From JAGQUL01 sp038212015 (GTDB taxonomy: Bacteria > Actinomycetota > Thermoleophilia > Gaiellales > SKUG01), in assembly GCA_038212015.1 (NCBI GenBank), contig JBBQUY010000049.1, forward strand, positions 1-25,670: a stretch of DNA of 25,670 bases, read 5' to 3'. The notes beneath the pieces were generated by a model. It did not search any database. It had not been told where the DNA came from and saw only the letters and a list, made by a program, of their open reading frames with translations. Shown in pieces: positions 15,817 through 22,217 of the stretch. A program made the translations under genes and the position numbers. The stretch's first letter is position 1. Each line of letters starts with the position of its first letter.

Positions 15817-15887
15817 GTTCCAAGTTCCACCGGGCCTTTAAGCCCATGGAATGTTCCAAAAGTGAATCGGGAACCGATCGCCGATTC
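15817..15887. promoter_or_regulatory. Candidate operator region between the MarR gene and the divergent small gene
   Basis: The stretch has three GTTCCA copies (15817-15822, 15824-15829, 15853-15858). The last belongs to the dyad TGGAA-TG-TTCCA (15847-15858). A second inverted repeat, GAATCGG (15864-15870) with CCGATTC (15881-15887), follows. Local GC content is lower than the surroundings. The arrangement fits autoregulation by the MarR protein, which is an inference. Confidence 0.5.
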
Positions 15888-15932
15888 ATCAGCAATACGA
15901 GCGATGCTCCCCGTTCGATCCAAGAGGACTCC

Positions 15933-16199
15933 GTGAACGACATCGATGATCCAGCTGCCCGCGAGCGCACTCGCCTGGCGACGTTGGCGACGATTGCCGA
16001 CCTCGCCCTCGACGACCTCCCTGAGGTGGCACGGCTCGTGCTCGCCTCGTCGGCGGATTCGCTCAGCGAACCAGTGCGCCTCGGCCTGCTCGTTCGCGCC
16101 TACGACGTGGCGTTCGACGCCGGCCAGGAGTATCTGGCCGAGCTGCTTGACCTGGCGATCAGCCAGTTCACGCCGTCACCGAGCTTCGTGAGCCGCTGA
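15933..16199 (+). CDS. Small helical protein of unknown function
   Basis: The gene is read from GTG 15933, which has AGAGGA 4 bases upstream; an upstream ATG in the same frame at 15846 lies inside the repeat-rich promoter region. The 88-residue product is predicted from its sequence to be mostly helical and acidic, with Ala/Leu-rich segments (LATLATIADLALDDLPEVARLVLAS and the AELLDLAISQF region). There is no signal peptide, Cys pair or membrane helix. I do not recognise a family. It is divergent from the MarR gene and could be its regulatory target. An inverted repeat and a hairpin lie downstream. Confidence 0.6.
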   Translation: MNDIDDPAARERTRLATLATIADLALDDLPEVARLVLASSADSLSEPVRLGLLVRAYDVAFDAGQEYLAELLDLAISQFTPSPSFVSR

Positions 16200-16223
16200 C
16201 GCGAGCCACCCGAACGACGCCAT

Positions 16224-16243
16224 GACGCGTGTTCTGACGCGTC
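16224..16243. repeat. Inverted repeat GACGCGT/ACGCGTC
   Basis: Two 7-base arms are separated by 6 bases, 24 bases after the stop codon of the small gene at 15933. It may act as a terminator hairpin or a binding site. No T tract follows. Confidence 0.4.
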
Positions 16244-16275
16244 GTGCTGGCGTTTCATGCAATTGCGGCCACGCA

Positions 16276-16294
16276 GCAGGCCGTCACGGCCTGC
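16276..16294 (+). terminator. GC-rich hairpin upstream of the 16396 gene
   Basis: GCAGGCC and GGCCTGC form a 7-bp stem with a 5-base loop (the arms extend to 9 bp on paper). CAACTGGCCCCTTTC follows, with a short T run. It is the best terminator candidate for the 15933 gene, or part of the leader of the next operon. Confidence 0.4.
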
Positions 16295-16395
16295 AACTGG
16301 CCCCTTTCAACCCTCGATGTTCCGGGTGAAGCACCTGAGCGTGCCATCCGTGGTCGACGACCTCGGCAGGCGCGTGCGACCCAAGGAGCACGAGG

Positions 16396-16674
16396 ATGAG
16401 CTTCCTCGACTACCTGAAGGACAACCGGGGGCAGTTCATCGACCACCGCGCAGCTCCGCCGACACGGCAGGGCACTACGGCGCAGGAGGCCGAGGCTGAC
16501 CTCGACGACTCCCCCATCTCGGGCGGCGGTGGCGCGACTGCCACCCGTCGGCGCCGACGACCACGCAGCACCCCGCCGGGCGTGCGCTTTCGTCACGTGC
16601 GACCGGCGTTCGCGCCGTCGCCGTACTCGGACCCGCTGCCGTACGAAGAACCATGGGAGCGCGCCTTCCGATGA
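16396..16674 (+). CDS. Small Arg/Pro-rich protein of unknown function
   Basis: This 92-residue protein starts MSFLDYLKDNRGQFIDHR. A Gly-rich stretch and a strongly basic run (TRRRRRPR) follow, then a Pro/Tyr-rich C-terminus (PSPYSDPLPYEEPWE). AAGGAG lies 7 bases upstream of the ATG, so the start is well supported. No membrane segment or known motif is visible. Low-complexity composition suggests a flexible adaptor or nucleic-acid- or phosphate-binding protein, but this is a guess. It overlaps the next gene by an ATGA junction, so the two are translationally coupled and probably work together. Confidence 0.7.
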   Translation: MSFLDYLKDNRGQFIDHRAAPPTRQGTTAQEAEADLDDSPISGGGGATATRRRRRPRSTPPGVRFRHVRPAFAPSPYSDPLPYEEPWERAFR

Positions 16675-17306
16675 CGACCTTCACTACTCGCCCCCGTCGC
16701 GCGCGTCTCACCGCGCCGATCCGTCGCTCCGCTGCTTCATCGCCGTTGCTGCGCCGGTTCCAGGACGCGTCCGATCGTGCGGCGGATGCTGCCGACAGCT
16801 CCGATGAGTCGCTCGCGCGCTACGATCGACTGCTCGCCGAGGAGGCCGAGCTGTGCGCGGTGCCCGCCGACCTGCTGCGCGCAATCTGCTGGTACGCCTC
16901 CGGGTGGCGCCAGTACGAACCCTCCGGGCGGACGCTCGCCACGCCCGACAGCGGCGGCGCAGCGGGCACGCGCTGGGGCTGCATGCAGCTGTCGGACCAC
17001 TGGCACCCGGATGCGTTTCCGGCAGCGATGAGCGACCCGCGCGCGAACGTTCGCTATGCAGCCAACCTGCTGCACTGGCTGCACGAGCAGACCGGCTCAT
17101 GGCGCCGCGCGAGCGTGGCGTTCTTCGGACACGATGCCCGCGCGGAGAACGCGGCGCGACGCGTCTGGCGATATCGCGAAGAGCGCCCGTGGGCGCTGCG
17201 ACTGTCCCCCACGCCGGCCGCGCCGGAGATGTCACGCGGGGACGACGCGCCGACGTCCGGCGACGATGCACCGCTGGACGACCTGTACGCCGACCTGGCG
17301 CTCTGA
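16671..17306 (+). CDS. Lysozyme-like (SLT-type) protein lacking the expected catalytic glutamate
   Basis: The 211-residue protein has a basic N-terminus without a clear signal peptide. A domain at about 58-172 follows the order of the soluble lytic transglycosylase fold: VPADLLRAICWYASGWRQYE, then GGAAGTRWGCMQLSD, then DPRANVRYAANLLHWL and the SWRRASVAFFG segment. In active members the first block normally reads xxESGxxP; here the Glu position is Ala76 (GCC at 16896-16898). Glu83 nearby is an unlikely substitute. The C-terminus is acidic. The start is ATG 16671, overlapping the stop of the 16396 gene by 4 bases; an in-frame ATG at 16653 lies inside that gene. It could be a peptidoglycan-binding pseudoenzyme. 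Confidence 0.7.
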   Translation: MTTFTTRPRRARLTAPIRRSAASSPLLRRFQDASDRAADAADSSDESLARYDRLLAEEAELCAVPADLLRAICWYASGWRQYEPSGRTLATPDSGGAAGTRWGCMQLSDHWHPDAFPAAMSDPRANVRYAANLLHWLHEQTGSWRRASVAFFGHDARAENAARRVWRYREERPWALRLSPTPAAPEMSRGDDAPTSGDDAPLDDLYADLAL

Positions 17307-17316
17307 CGCTCGAGGA

Positions 17317-18039
17317 TCAGTGGTCGGCCGCGACCGGCTCATGCGCGCTCGCGAAGAACGCGCCGATCGCCGTGGCGTGCGCGTCGAGCTTCGGCCCGAC
17401 CGCCATCACCACGACGCCCGATCCATCGGGGTGGCGATACGCTGCGATGCGCTGCGACTGCTCGCGCCCGGCGGGACCCCATGTGAACGAGTAATCCAGA
17501 TAGCGGATGCCGTCGGCCCCGGGGTGCATGTCCGCCGTACCGGCGGTGAAGCCTGCGAACTCCTTGGCGAGCTGCTGGTCGAGCTGGTCCTGGAACTGGG
17601 TGAGCAGCGGGAGCTCGTGCCCGTCCTTGCCCGAGTAGGCGACGAATGTCAGTCGCGTCCCGTCCTTGCAGGTCGCGCCGGCGCTGCCGCCCGGGCACAG
17701 GCCGGCGACGACCGTGCCGATCGTCTCGTCACTGACGGCGGCCTCGTTGGCGCTCGTGCCGAGTTCGCCCCAACCGGACGGCTTGGCGAATTCCACGCCT
17801 CCCGCGATCACCTGCTCGGGGGCGACGACCTCGCGGCCTCCGCCTGCACCACCGAGCTTGCCCGTGACGCTGGCCACGGCATCGCTCTTGAGCAGGATCG
17901 GGGAGCTGAACGACGCCGCCACCAACGTGACGAGCGCGGTCGATCGAAGGGATGAGAAGACGTCGAGAGCCACTGTGTGCGTACATTCCGGGTCGGTCGT
18001 GGAGGGCACGCCGCCCGGAACACAGTCGACGCCCCGCAT
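17317..18039 (-). CDS. Secreted or membrane-anchored protein of unknown function under a sigma-28-type promoter
   Basis: The 240-residue frame has a hydrophobic segment at about 33-50 (STALVTLVAASFSSPILL). A Gly-rich stretch and a soluble domain of about 165 residues follow, with VEFAKPSGWGEL, a Cys pair in LCPGGSAGATCKDG, and FAGFTAGTADMHPGADGIRYLDYSFTWG. The domain resembles small secreted proteins that measure about 150-180 residues, but I do not recognise the family. ATG 18039 is used. GTG 17973 would give a more typical signal peptide (ALDVFSSLRSTALV). GAGGGAG at 18054-18060 is well spaced only for an out-of-frame GTG at 18046, so the true start is unresolved. It ends 10 bases from the convergent 17306 stop. 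Its promoter is of the same type as those of the three surface modules. Confidence 0.7.
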   Translation of the reverse strand: MRGVDCVPGGVPSTTDPECTHTVALDVFSSLRSTALVTLVAASFSSPILLKSDAVASVTGKLGGAGGGREVVAPEQVIAGGVEFAKPSGWGELGTSANEAAVSDETIGTVVAGLCPGGSAGATCKDGTRLTFVAYSGKDGHELPLLTQFQDQLDQQLAKEFAGFTAGTADMHPGADGIRYLDYSFTWGPAGREQSQRIAAYRHPDGSGVVVMAVGPKLDAHATAIGAFFASAHEPVAADH

Positions 18040-18070
18040 CCGTCACGGGGTATCTCCCTCCACCGAACAC

Positions 18071-18099
18071 ACATCGGCAATCTATTGCCTAAAGTTGAG
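18071..18099 (-). promoter_or_regulatory. Sigma-28-like promoter of the 18039 gene
   Basis: On the minus strand CTCAA (18095-18099), 16 bases, then GCCGATGT (18071-18078). The perfect dyad GGCAAT-CT-ATTGCC (18076-18089) overlaps the upstream edge of the -10 and could be an operator. The local DNA is AT-rich for this genome. Confidence 0.6.
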
Positions 18100-18159
18100 T
18101 ACGCTATGGGAAATTGGCAAGGTGTTTCGACGCTCAGATAAGGTCGTTTTCGTCATCGC

Positions 18160-19332
18160 CTATCGCCACTCGTCGGAGGCGTCGTCCCAGTCCTCGAGTT
18201 CGCCTTCTCCCGTTCGCGCCTCAGCTGCTTCGACGCGTTCGAGCAGCGTGCGATAGCGCCGCCTGGAGCGGCCGCGGATCGCGAGCGGGATCACGATCGC
18301 GAGCGCGAGCGCCACCAGGTACCACCATGCGGGAATCACCCAGATCGGCTTGAGTTCGAAGCGTTCGACCCGCCCGCTCTCGCCGGTGACTTCCAGGACG
18401 GGGGTGAAGCGCCCGATCAGCGGGATGTCGTTCTTCCAGGTTGCCTCGAAGTCGCGCTCGGATCGTGCGAGCACGACCGAATCCGGTATCGGGATCGACG
18501 TCACGACCTTGCCGCTGAGATCGCTCTTGATGTCGAGGCGCCCCTGCACGTCGCTCGTGAAGCCCCCGGTGTTGCGCCAGGAGAATCTGATCGTGGCGAT
18601 GCCGAGCCCGCGGAAGCGCTCGAACACCGGCAGGTCGCCGACATCGATTCCGTCCCACCAGATCACGCGCGGCGAACGAATGTTCCGGATCTCTCCGTCG
18701 CGATCGGCGTCGCCCGGGATGTCGAAGAACAACTGCGAAGCGATCGACGGGATGGCCTGAACCTGCGGGGCATCGCTCTGGGGACGAGGCGTCGCGTCGG
18801 TTGCCAGCACGGATGCGTACGAGCTGCCCGGCAGCGCGTCGTCGGGAACGCGTACCGTGACGACGAGCCAGGCAACGACGCCGCCCGGCAGGTCCACGAT
18901 CTTCGAGGTCGGCAACGTCACCCACTTGGAGGCGCCCTGATCCTCCGCGTCGCGTTGGCTCGCCGGCAGTCCCTCGTCGTCCGCGGCGACCTCTGCGACC
19001 TGAAGTGCGAGCGTCTGCGAATCCGACCCGCGGTTCTGGAATCCGATGCAGTACGTCGCACTCTCGCCTGGCTGAAGTTCGGTGATCGTTCGCGGGGGCA
19101 GCGCCGCGATGCCGCCCACAGGATCGTAGTCGTCGAAGGTCTGCCGATGGGTTCCGTCCGCGGCGAGCGGATATCGATCGCAGTCGGTCGGGGGCGGAAC
19201 GTCGACGATTTCGGCGGACGCAGCCGCAGGCGCGCTCATCAGGACGAGAGCAAGGATGGAGAAGAAACAGGCGGCCGCACGCACGGGCGATCTATGCCCC
19301 GCGGTGCGACCGCCCGAAACTGCTAGGAACAT
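18160..19332 (-). CDS. Surface-module membrane protein 1 (Ig-like ectodomain, C-terminal anchor; DUF916-like)
   Basis: The 390-residue protein has a signal peptide at about 1-40 ending AAASA. Its extracellular region of about 290 residues holds two probable Ig-like beta domains: one with LQPGESATYCIGFQNRGSDSQTL and one with ATIRFSWRNTGGFTSDVQGRLDIKS. The latter matches VVWDITYRNAGT/TGTVDIKS in the 21098 protein and FSARVENVGDTDL in the 22939 protein. IPAWW precedes a membrane helix at about 333-353, then a basic stop-transfer stretch and an acidic, Trp-containing tail (EDWDDASDEW). It starts 7 bases after the stop of subunit gene 19340 and is co-transcribed with it. The architecture recalls the DUF916/DUF3324 partners of WxL proteins. 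Function is inferred to be anchoring or assembly of the subunit at the cell surface. Confidence 0.8.
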   Translation of the reverse strand: MFLAVSGGRTAGHRSPVRAAACFFSILALVLMSAPAAASAEIVDVPPPTDCDRYPLAADGTHRQTFDDYDPVGGIAALPPRTITELQPGESATYCIGFQNRGSDSQTLALQVAEVAADDEGLPASQRDAEDQGASKWVTLPTSKIVDLPGGVVAWLVVTVRVPDDALPGSSYASVLATDATPRPQSDAPQVQAIPSIASQLFFDIPGDADRDGEIRNIRSPRVIWWDGIDVGDLPVFERFRGLGIATIRFSWRNTGGFTSDVQGRLDIKSDLSGKVVTSIPIPDSVVLARSERDFEATWKNDIPLIGRFTPVLEVTGESGRVERFELKPIWVIPAWWYLVALALAIVIPLAIRGRSRRRYRTLLERVEAAEARTGEGELEDWDDASDEWR

Positions 19333-19339
19333 TGAAGGG

Positions 19340-19987
19340 TCAGGTGACCTCGGCAGTGAACAGTGCCTGACCGGTGTAGCTGCCCGCCGTCACCGTATCC
19401 GGGTGCGCCCGGAACGAGAACGTGTAGTCGCCGTCGGTCGTTCCCGTCATCGAGCAGACCGTCGTACCTGCCCCGGCAGTGGTCGAGTCGGGGACCGGCC
19501 AGTACTGGTTCGTGATCCAGGTCTGCGTCGTGCACGTGTTTGCCGTGGCGAGCACGCCGAACCTGTCGACGCCGACACCGCTTGCTGCAAGCGTGCCGCC
19601 CGCGACGTTGGTGAAACCACCGGTGCCGCAGGCGCCCGTGTTGGTCGCAGCGCGGCAGAACATCACGTTACCGGCCGTGGTACGAGCGCTCTCGACCCTC
19701 AGCGTCGACGTCGCACCGTTGTTGGTGCCGAACGTCATGCCGCACGTGCCGAGGTTCGCCTCGACATTGTCCGCCATCGCTCCGTACGCGTTGGAGTAGC
19801 CCGCGGCACAGGTGCCACCGACGTGGACGTCAAGCGCGACGGTCGCGGTCACGGTGCCGCTGCCGGTACTCGCGCCGAATGACGGAGCGATTCCGTAGCC
19901 GGCGGCCGCGAGCACTCCCCATGCAACGAGCAGCGCAGCTGGCAGCCACATGAGGTTGCGGGGACGAATCACGTGTGCGTAGGTCAT
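19340..19987 (-). CDS. Surface-module secreted subunit 1 (Cys-containing, Gly/Ala/Thr-rich; WxL-like)
   Basis: The 215-residue protein has a hydrophobic N-terminus at about 13-32 (LMWLPAALLVAWGVLAAAG) and a secreted low-charge body rich in Gly, Ala and Thr. Features shared with the subunits at 20272 and 22218, in order: Cys-x(3)-F-x-TNNG (CGMTFGTNNG), a Cys pair (FCRAATNTGACG), DRFGVLA, YWPVPD, a VCSMT...DYTFSF block and the last strand AGSYTGQALFTAEV. This pattern fits a beta-sandwich ending in a GxYxGxA strand. It starts at ATG 19987 with AAGGA 10 bases upstream. A sigma-28-like promoter lies at 20061-20089. It is probably an abundant fibre or layer protein held by the 18160-19332 product. 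The WxL comparison is by layout, not by a database hit. Confidence 0.8.
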   Translation of the reverse strand: MTYAHVIRPRNLMWLPAALLVAWGVLAAAGYGIAPSFGASTGSGTVTATVALDVHVGGTCAAGYSNAYGAMADNVEANLGTCGMTFGTNNGATSTLRVESARTTAGNVMFCRAATNTGACGTGGFTNVAGGTLAASGVGVDRFGVLATANTCTTQTWITNQYWPVPDSTTAGAGTTVCSMTGTTDGDYTFSFRAHPDTVTAGSYTGQALFTAEVT

Positions 19988-20060
19988 GCTGGTGGGTCCT
20001 TCCTGGACGACATGCGCGCTTCCTGGGGTGAGCGACGGCATGGGCAGGTGATCGAAGCAC

Positions 20061-20089
20061 CTGTCGGCAATCATGACGTCGGCCTTGAG
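20061..20089 (-). promoter_or_regulatory. Sigma-28-like promoter of surface module 1
   Basis: On the minus strand CTCAA (20085-20089), 16 bases, then GCCGACAG (20061-20068). The leader to ATG 19987 would be about 65 bases. It is one of four identically spaced elements in this region. Confidence 0.65.
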
Positions 20090-20170
20090 GGGCATTGCAG
20101 AATGACAACCTGCAGCGGTGTCTGCAGATAGGCCAGACCACCCACCGATTCGGCAATCGTCGCATTCGCC

Positions 20171-20199
20171 CTCAAGTCCGAAACTTGCCGTGCCGACAA
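20171..20199 (+). promoter_or_regulatory. Sigma-28-like promoter of surface module 2
   Basis: CTCAA (20171-20175), 16 bases, then GCCGACAA (20192-20199), which is one base from the FliA/WhiG -10 consensus GCCGATAA. It is divergent from the module 1 promoter. The leader to ATG 20272 is about 65 bases. Confidence 0.7.
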
Positions 20200-20271
20200 A
20201 GGCTTGGAACCGCGGACGGTCCGCATACGACCGTGAAACGCACGGAAGCACCCCACCCAGGAGCAGTTCAC

Positions 20272-21015
20272 ATGAAGCCCACCCGCAAGCGAACGACGCG
20301 ACTGATGGCCTTCGGCCCAGCGCTCGTCATGATGTGTGTCACCGCCTACGTCGCCTCAGGCGCCTCGGTCGTCGGCAGCGCCGCAGCGGTTTCCACCGCG
20401 GGCGTGCAAGGTACCGTCGCCACCGCCGGTTCCTCCGACCCGGACGTGAGCGATCCCGATTGTGCGGGTGAGAACTCCGCCACGGGTGAAACCCTCGCGG
20501 CCGGATGGGAATCCGCGCTGACCATGACCGGCGGAGCAGGCGCAGGCTGCACGCTGACGTTCTGGACGAACAACGGTAACGGGGCGACGGTCAACTACGC
20601 CGACGACTACGGTGGCGCGACCTTCTTCTGCCTGGACGGTGCGCCTGGTGGCACTGCCGATGCGACTCGCATCTGTGGTATCGACAACCAGAACGTCGGC
20701 AACGTCGCTCCGGGTGGCGCGATCGCCAACGGCGACGACGAGTTCGGCATCGCACTCACCGATGTGACCGGTGGCGGCGGCGCGACGAACGGCACCGGCG
20801 CGACCGGCACCCCGGTCGCCACGCCGGCAACAACCGATGCGGTCTGGTGGCCGATCACGGCGGCAACGCAGCAGCTGTGCCGCACGACGACCTCGAACAC
20901 CGCGGCCACCCTCGCCAACTGCACCTTCAAGCTCGGCGGTTCGGGCGAAGGCGCGACCCAGGGTGCCGGCACCTACTACGGCCGCGCAGTTCTGACGATC
21001 ACGCAGAACCCCTGA
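20272..21015 (+). CDS. Surface-module secreted subunit 2 (Cys-containing, Gly/Ala/Thr-rich; WxL-like)
   Basis: The 247-residue protein has a basic start (MKPTRKRTTR) and a signal-type hydrophobic segment at about 11-35. Paralogous landmarks are CTLTFWTNNGNG at about 93-104, FFCLDG...RICGIDN, GDDEFGIAL at about 154-162, AVWWPITAA at about 190-198, a LCRTTT...NCTFKL block, and the final strand AGTYYGRAVLTIT. The middle is Gly/Thr/Ala-rich and low in charge, which is typical of extracellular structural proteins. AGGAG lies 8 bases before the ATG. A very strong hairpin follows the stop codon, before the membrane-protein gene 21098. I infer a secreted structural subunit; the exact family was not identified. 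Confidence 0.82.
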   Translation: MKPTRKRTTRLMAFGPALVMMCVTAYVASGASVVGSAAAVSTAGVQGTVATAGSSDPDVSDPDCAGENSATGETLAAGWESALTMTGGAGAGCTLTFWTNNGNGATVNYADDYGGATFFCLDGAPGGTADATRICGIDNQNVGNVAPGGAIANGDDEFGIALTDVTGGGGATNGTGATGTPVATPATTDAVWWPITAATQQLCRTTTSNTAATLANCTFKLGGSGEGATQGAGTYYGRAVLTITQNP

Positions 21016-21044
21016 TCCGGGACGCGGACATCACCTGACATTCC

Positions 21045-21073
21045 GGGGGCGGCACCACACAGGTGCCGCCCCC
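21045..21073 (+). terminator. Strong hairpin between subunit 2 and membrane protein 2 genes
   Basis: GGGGGCGGCACC (21045-21056) and GGTGCCGCCCCC (21062-21073) form a 12-bp perfect stem with a 5-base loop; GCCTTCTTC follows. It is probably a leaky terminator or mRNA-stabilising hairpin, because no promoter is visible between it and the ATG at 21098. Confidence 0.75.
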
Positions 21074-21097
21074 GCCTTCTTCGGGTACGGCGCACGT

Positions 21098-22132
21098 ATG
21101 CACCAACACGTTTACCTGGTACGAGCTGTCCTGGGCACGGCCCTGCTCCTGACGATGATCATGTCGCCGACTGCAGCGTACGCCGCAGTCGAGCGCACGG
21201 TCCTCGGTCCCAACGATGAACCGACGGGGCTCGTGATCGTCTCGCCGTTCCGAATCGAGCAGGACGTGCAGCCCGGCATCCGCCAGACGATCGAGATGAC
21301 GCTGACGAACGACTCCGACAAGGCAGTCGACATCACGGTATCGCCCACGGACCTCGCCGCGTCCGCGGATCCGCGCAACTTCGTCGAGAAGGTCGAAGAT
21401 GGCGAGTTCGGTGCCGGTGACTGGCTCGTGTCCGAGGTCACCGACGATCGCCTACAGCCGTGGGAGAAGATCAGCTTCAGCCTGGTCATCGATCCGCCGA
21501 CCGACGCGGCCGTGGGTACCAACATGGCTGGGCTGTCGATCGACACGGCGATCGCCGAAGGTGCACCAGGCACGGCCGATCAGCTCACCGGGGCCCTGCG
21601 CGCCGAAGCGCTCGTGCAGATCTTCCTGACCGTTCCCGGTCCGATCAAGCACGACCTTCGGATCGTCGACGTCGACGTGCGCGACACGCTCGTGCTCGGT
21701 TCCCAGCGATTCGTCGTGTGGGACATCACGTACCGCAACGCGGGCACGGTGAACGAGCACGTCACGGGCACCGTCGACATCAAGAGCATCTTCGGCAACA
21801 CGGCACATCGTGAGCGACTGGCCGAGAGCCTCGTCCTGCGCGGCTCCTCGCGGACGCACCGACTGATCTGGCGAGACCTGCCGTGGGTCGGAGCATTCAC
21901 CCCGCACGTGAAGGTACGAGGCGACGACGTGAAGACCGTGCGCGCGACGGGCGAACGCGTCGTCGTGTTCCCGTGGTGGCTGCCCGTTGCGATCCTCGCC
22001 GCGATCGTGCTCCCGGCGATCTTCCTCTGGTGGCGTCGCCGCCAGGAATGGAAGCTCTACCTGGACGATGAGAGCTGGGATGACGAGCACGCGTGGTACG
22101 ACAGCGACGGTGAACGCGTCGAAGGCTCGTGA
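21098..22132 (+). CDS. Surface-module membrane protein 2 (Ig-like ectodomain, C-terminal anchor; DUF916-like)
   Basis: The 344-residue protein has a signal peptide of about 29 residues (AAYA cleavage region). A first beta domain includes VSPFRIEQDVQPGIRQTIEMTLTNDSDKAVDITVSPTDL, which is the pattern of DUF916-type domains (a PG turn, then an N-x-SD strand pair). A second domain contains FVVWDITYRNAGTVNEHVTGTVDIKSIFGN and LPWVGAFTPHVKV. FPWW precedes the membrane helix at about 292-311, followed by WWRRRQ and an acidic tail rich in Asp, Glu and Trp. The ATG has only a weak GGGTACGG upstream. It lies 83 bases after subunit 2, beyond a 12-bp hairpin, so its expression is probably lower than that of the subunit. 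Confidence 0.82.
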   Translation: MHQHVYLVRAVLGTALLLTMIMSPTAAYAAVERTVLGPNDEPTGLVIVSPFRIEQDVQPGIRQTIEMTLTNDSDKAVDITVSPTDLAASADPRNFVEKVEDGEFGAGDWLVSEVTDDRLQPWEKISFSLVIDPPTDAAVGTNMAGLSIDTAIAEGAPGTADQLTGALRAEALVQIFLTVPGPIKHDLRIVDVDVRDTLVLGSQRFVVWDITYRNAGTVNEHVTGTVDIKSIFGNTAHRERLAESLVLRGSSRTHRLIWRDLPWVGAFTPHVKVRGDDVKTVRATGERVVVFPWWLPVAILAAIVLPAIFLWWRRRQEWKLYLDDESWDDEHAWYDSDGERVEGS

Positions 22133-22157
22133 TCCTGCACGAATACGTGCGAGCGGC

Positions 22158-22186
22158 CTCAAGCGATTGCCGTTCGACGCCGATAC
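22158..22186 (+). promoter_or_regulatory. Sigma-28-like promoter of surface module 3
   Basis: CTCAA (22158-22162), 16 bases, then GCCGATAC (22179-22186). It starts 25 bases after the stop codon of membrane protein 2. The leader to ATG 22218 would be about 25 bases. Confidence 0.65.
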
Positions 22187-22217
22187 CCTCAAGGCGCGCT
22201 GGCCGCGTCCTCGTCCC

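Noticed and set aside
16200..16395. A c-di-AMP-type riboswitch before the SLT-like operon
   Set aside because: Such riboswitches often precede wall-hydrolase genes, but only simple hairpins are visible and no riboswitch consensus was recognised.
18046..18070. GTG 18046 as the start of a separate small protein
   Set aside because: The Shine-Dalgarno spacing is good, but the translated frame becomes Arg-rich and out of phase with the conserved-looking secreted domain.
21016..21097. A fifth sigma-28-like promoter before membrane protein 2
   Set aside because: No CTCAA-N16-GCCGA element is present; only the hairpin is seen.
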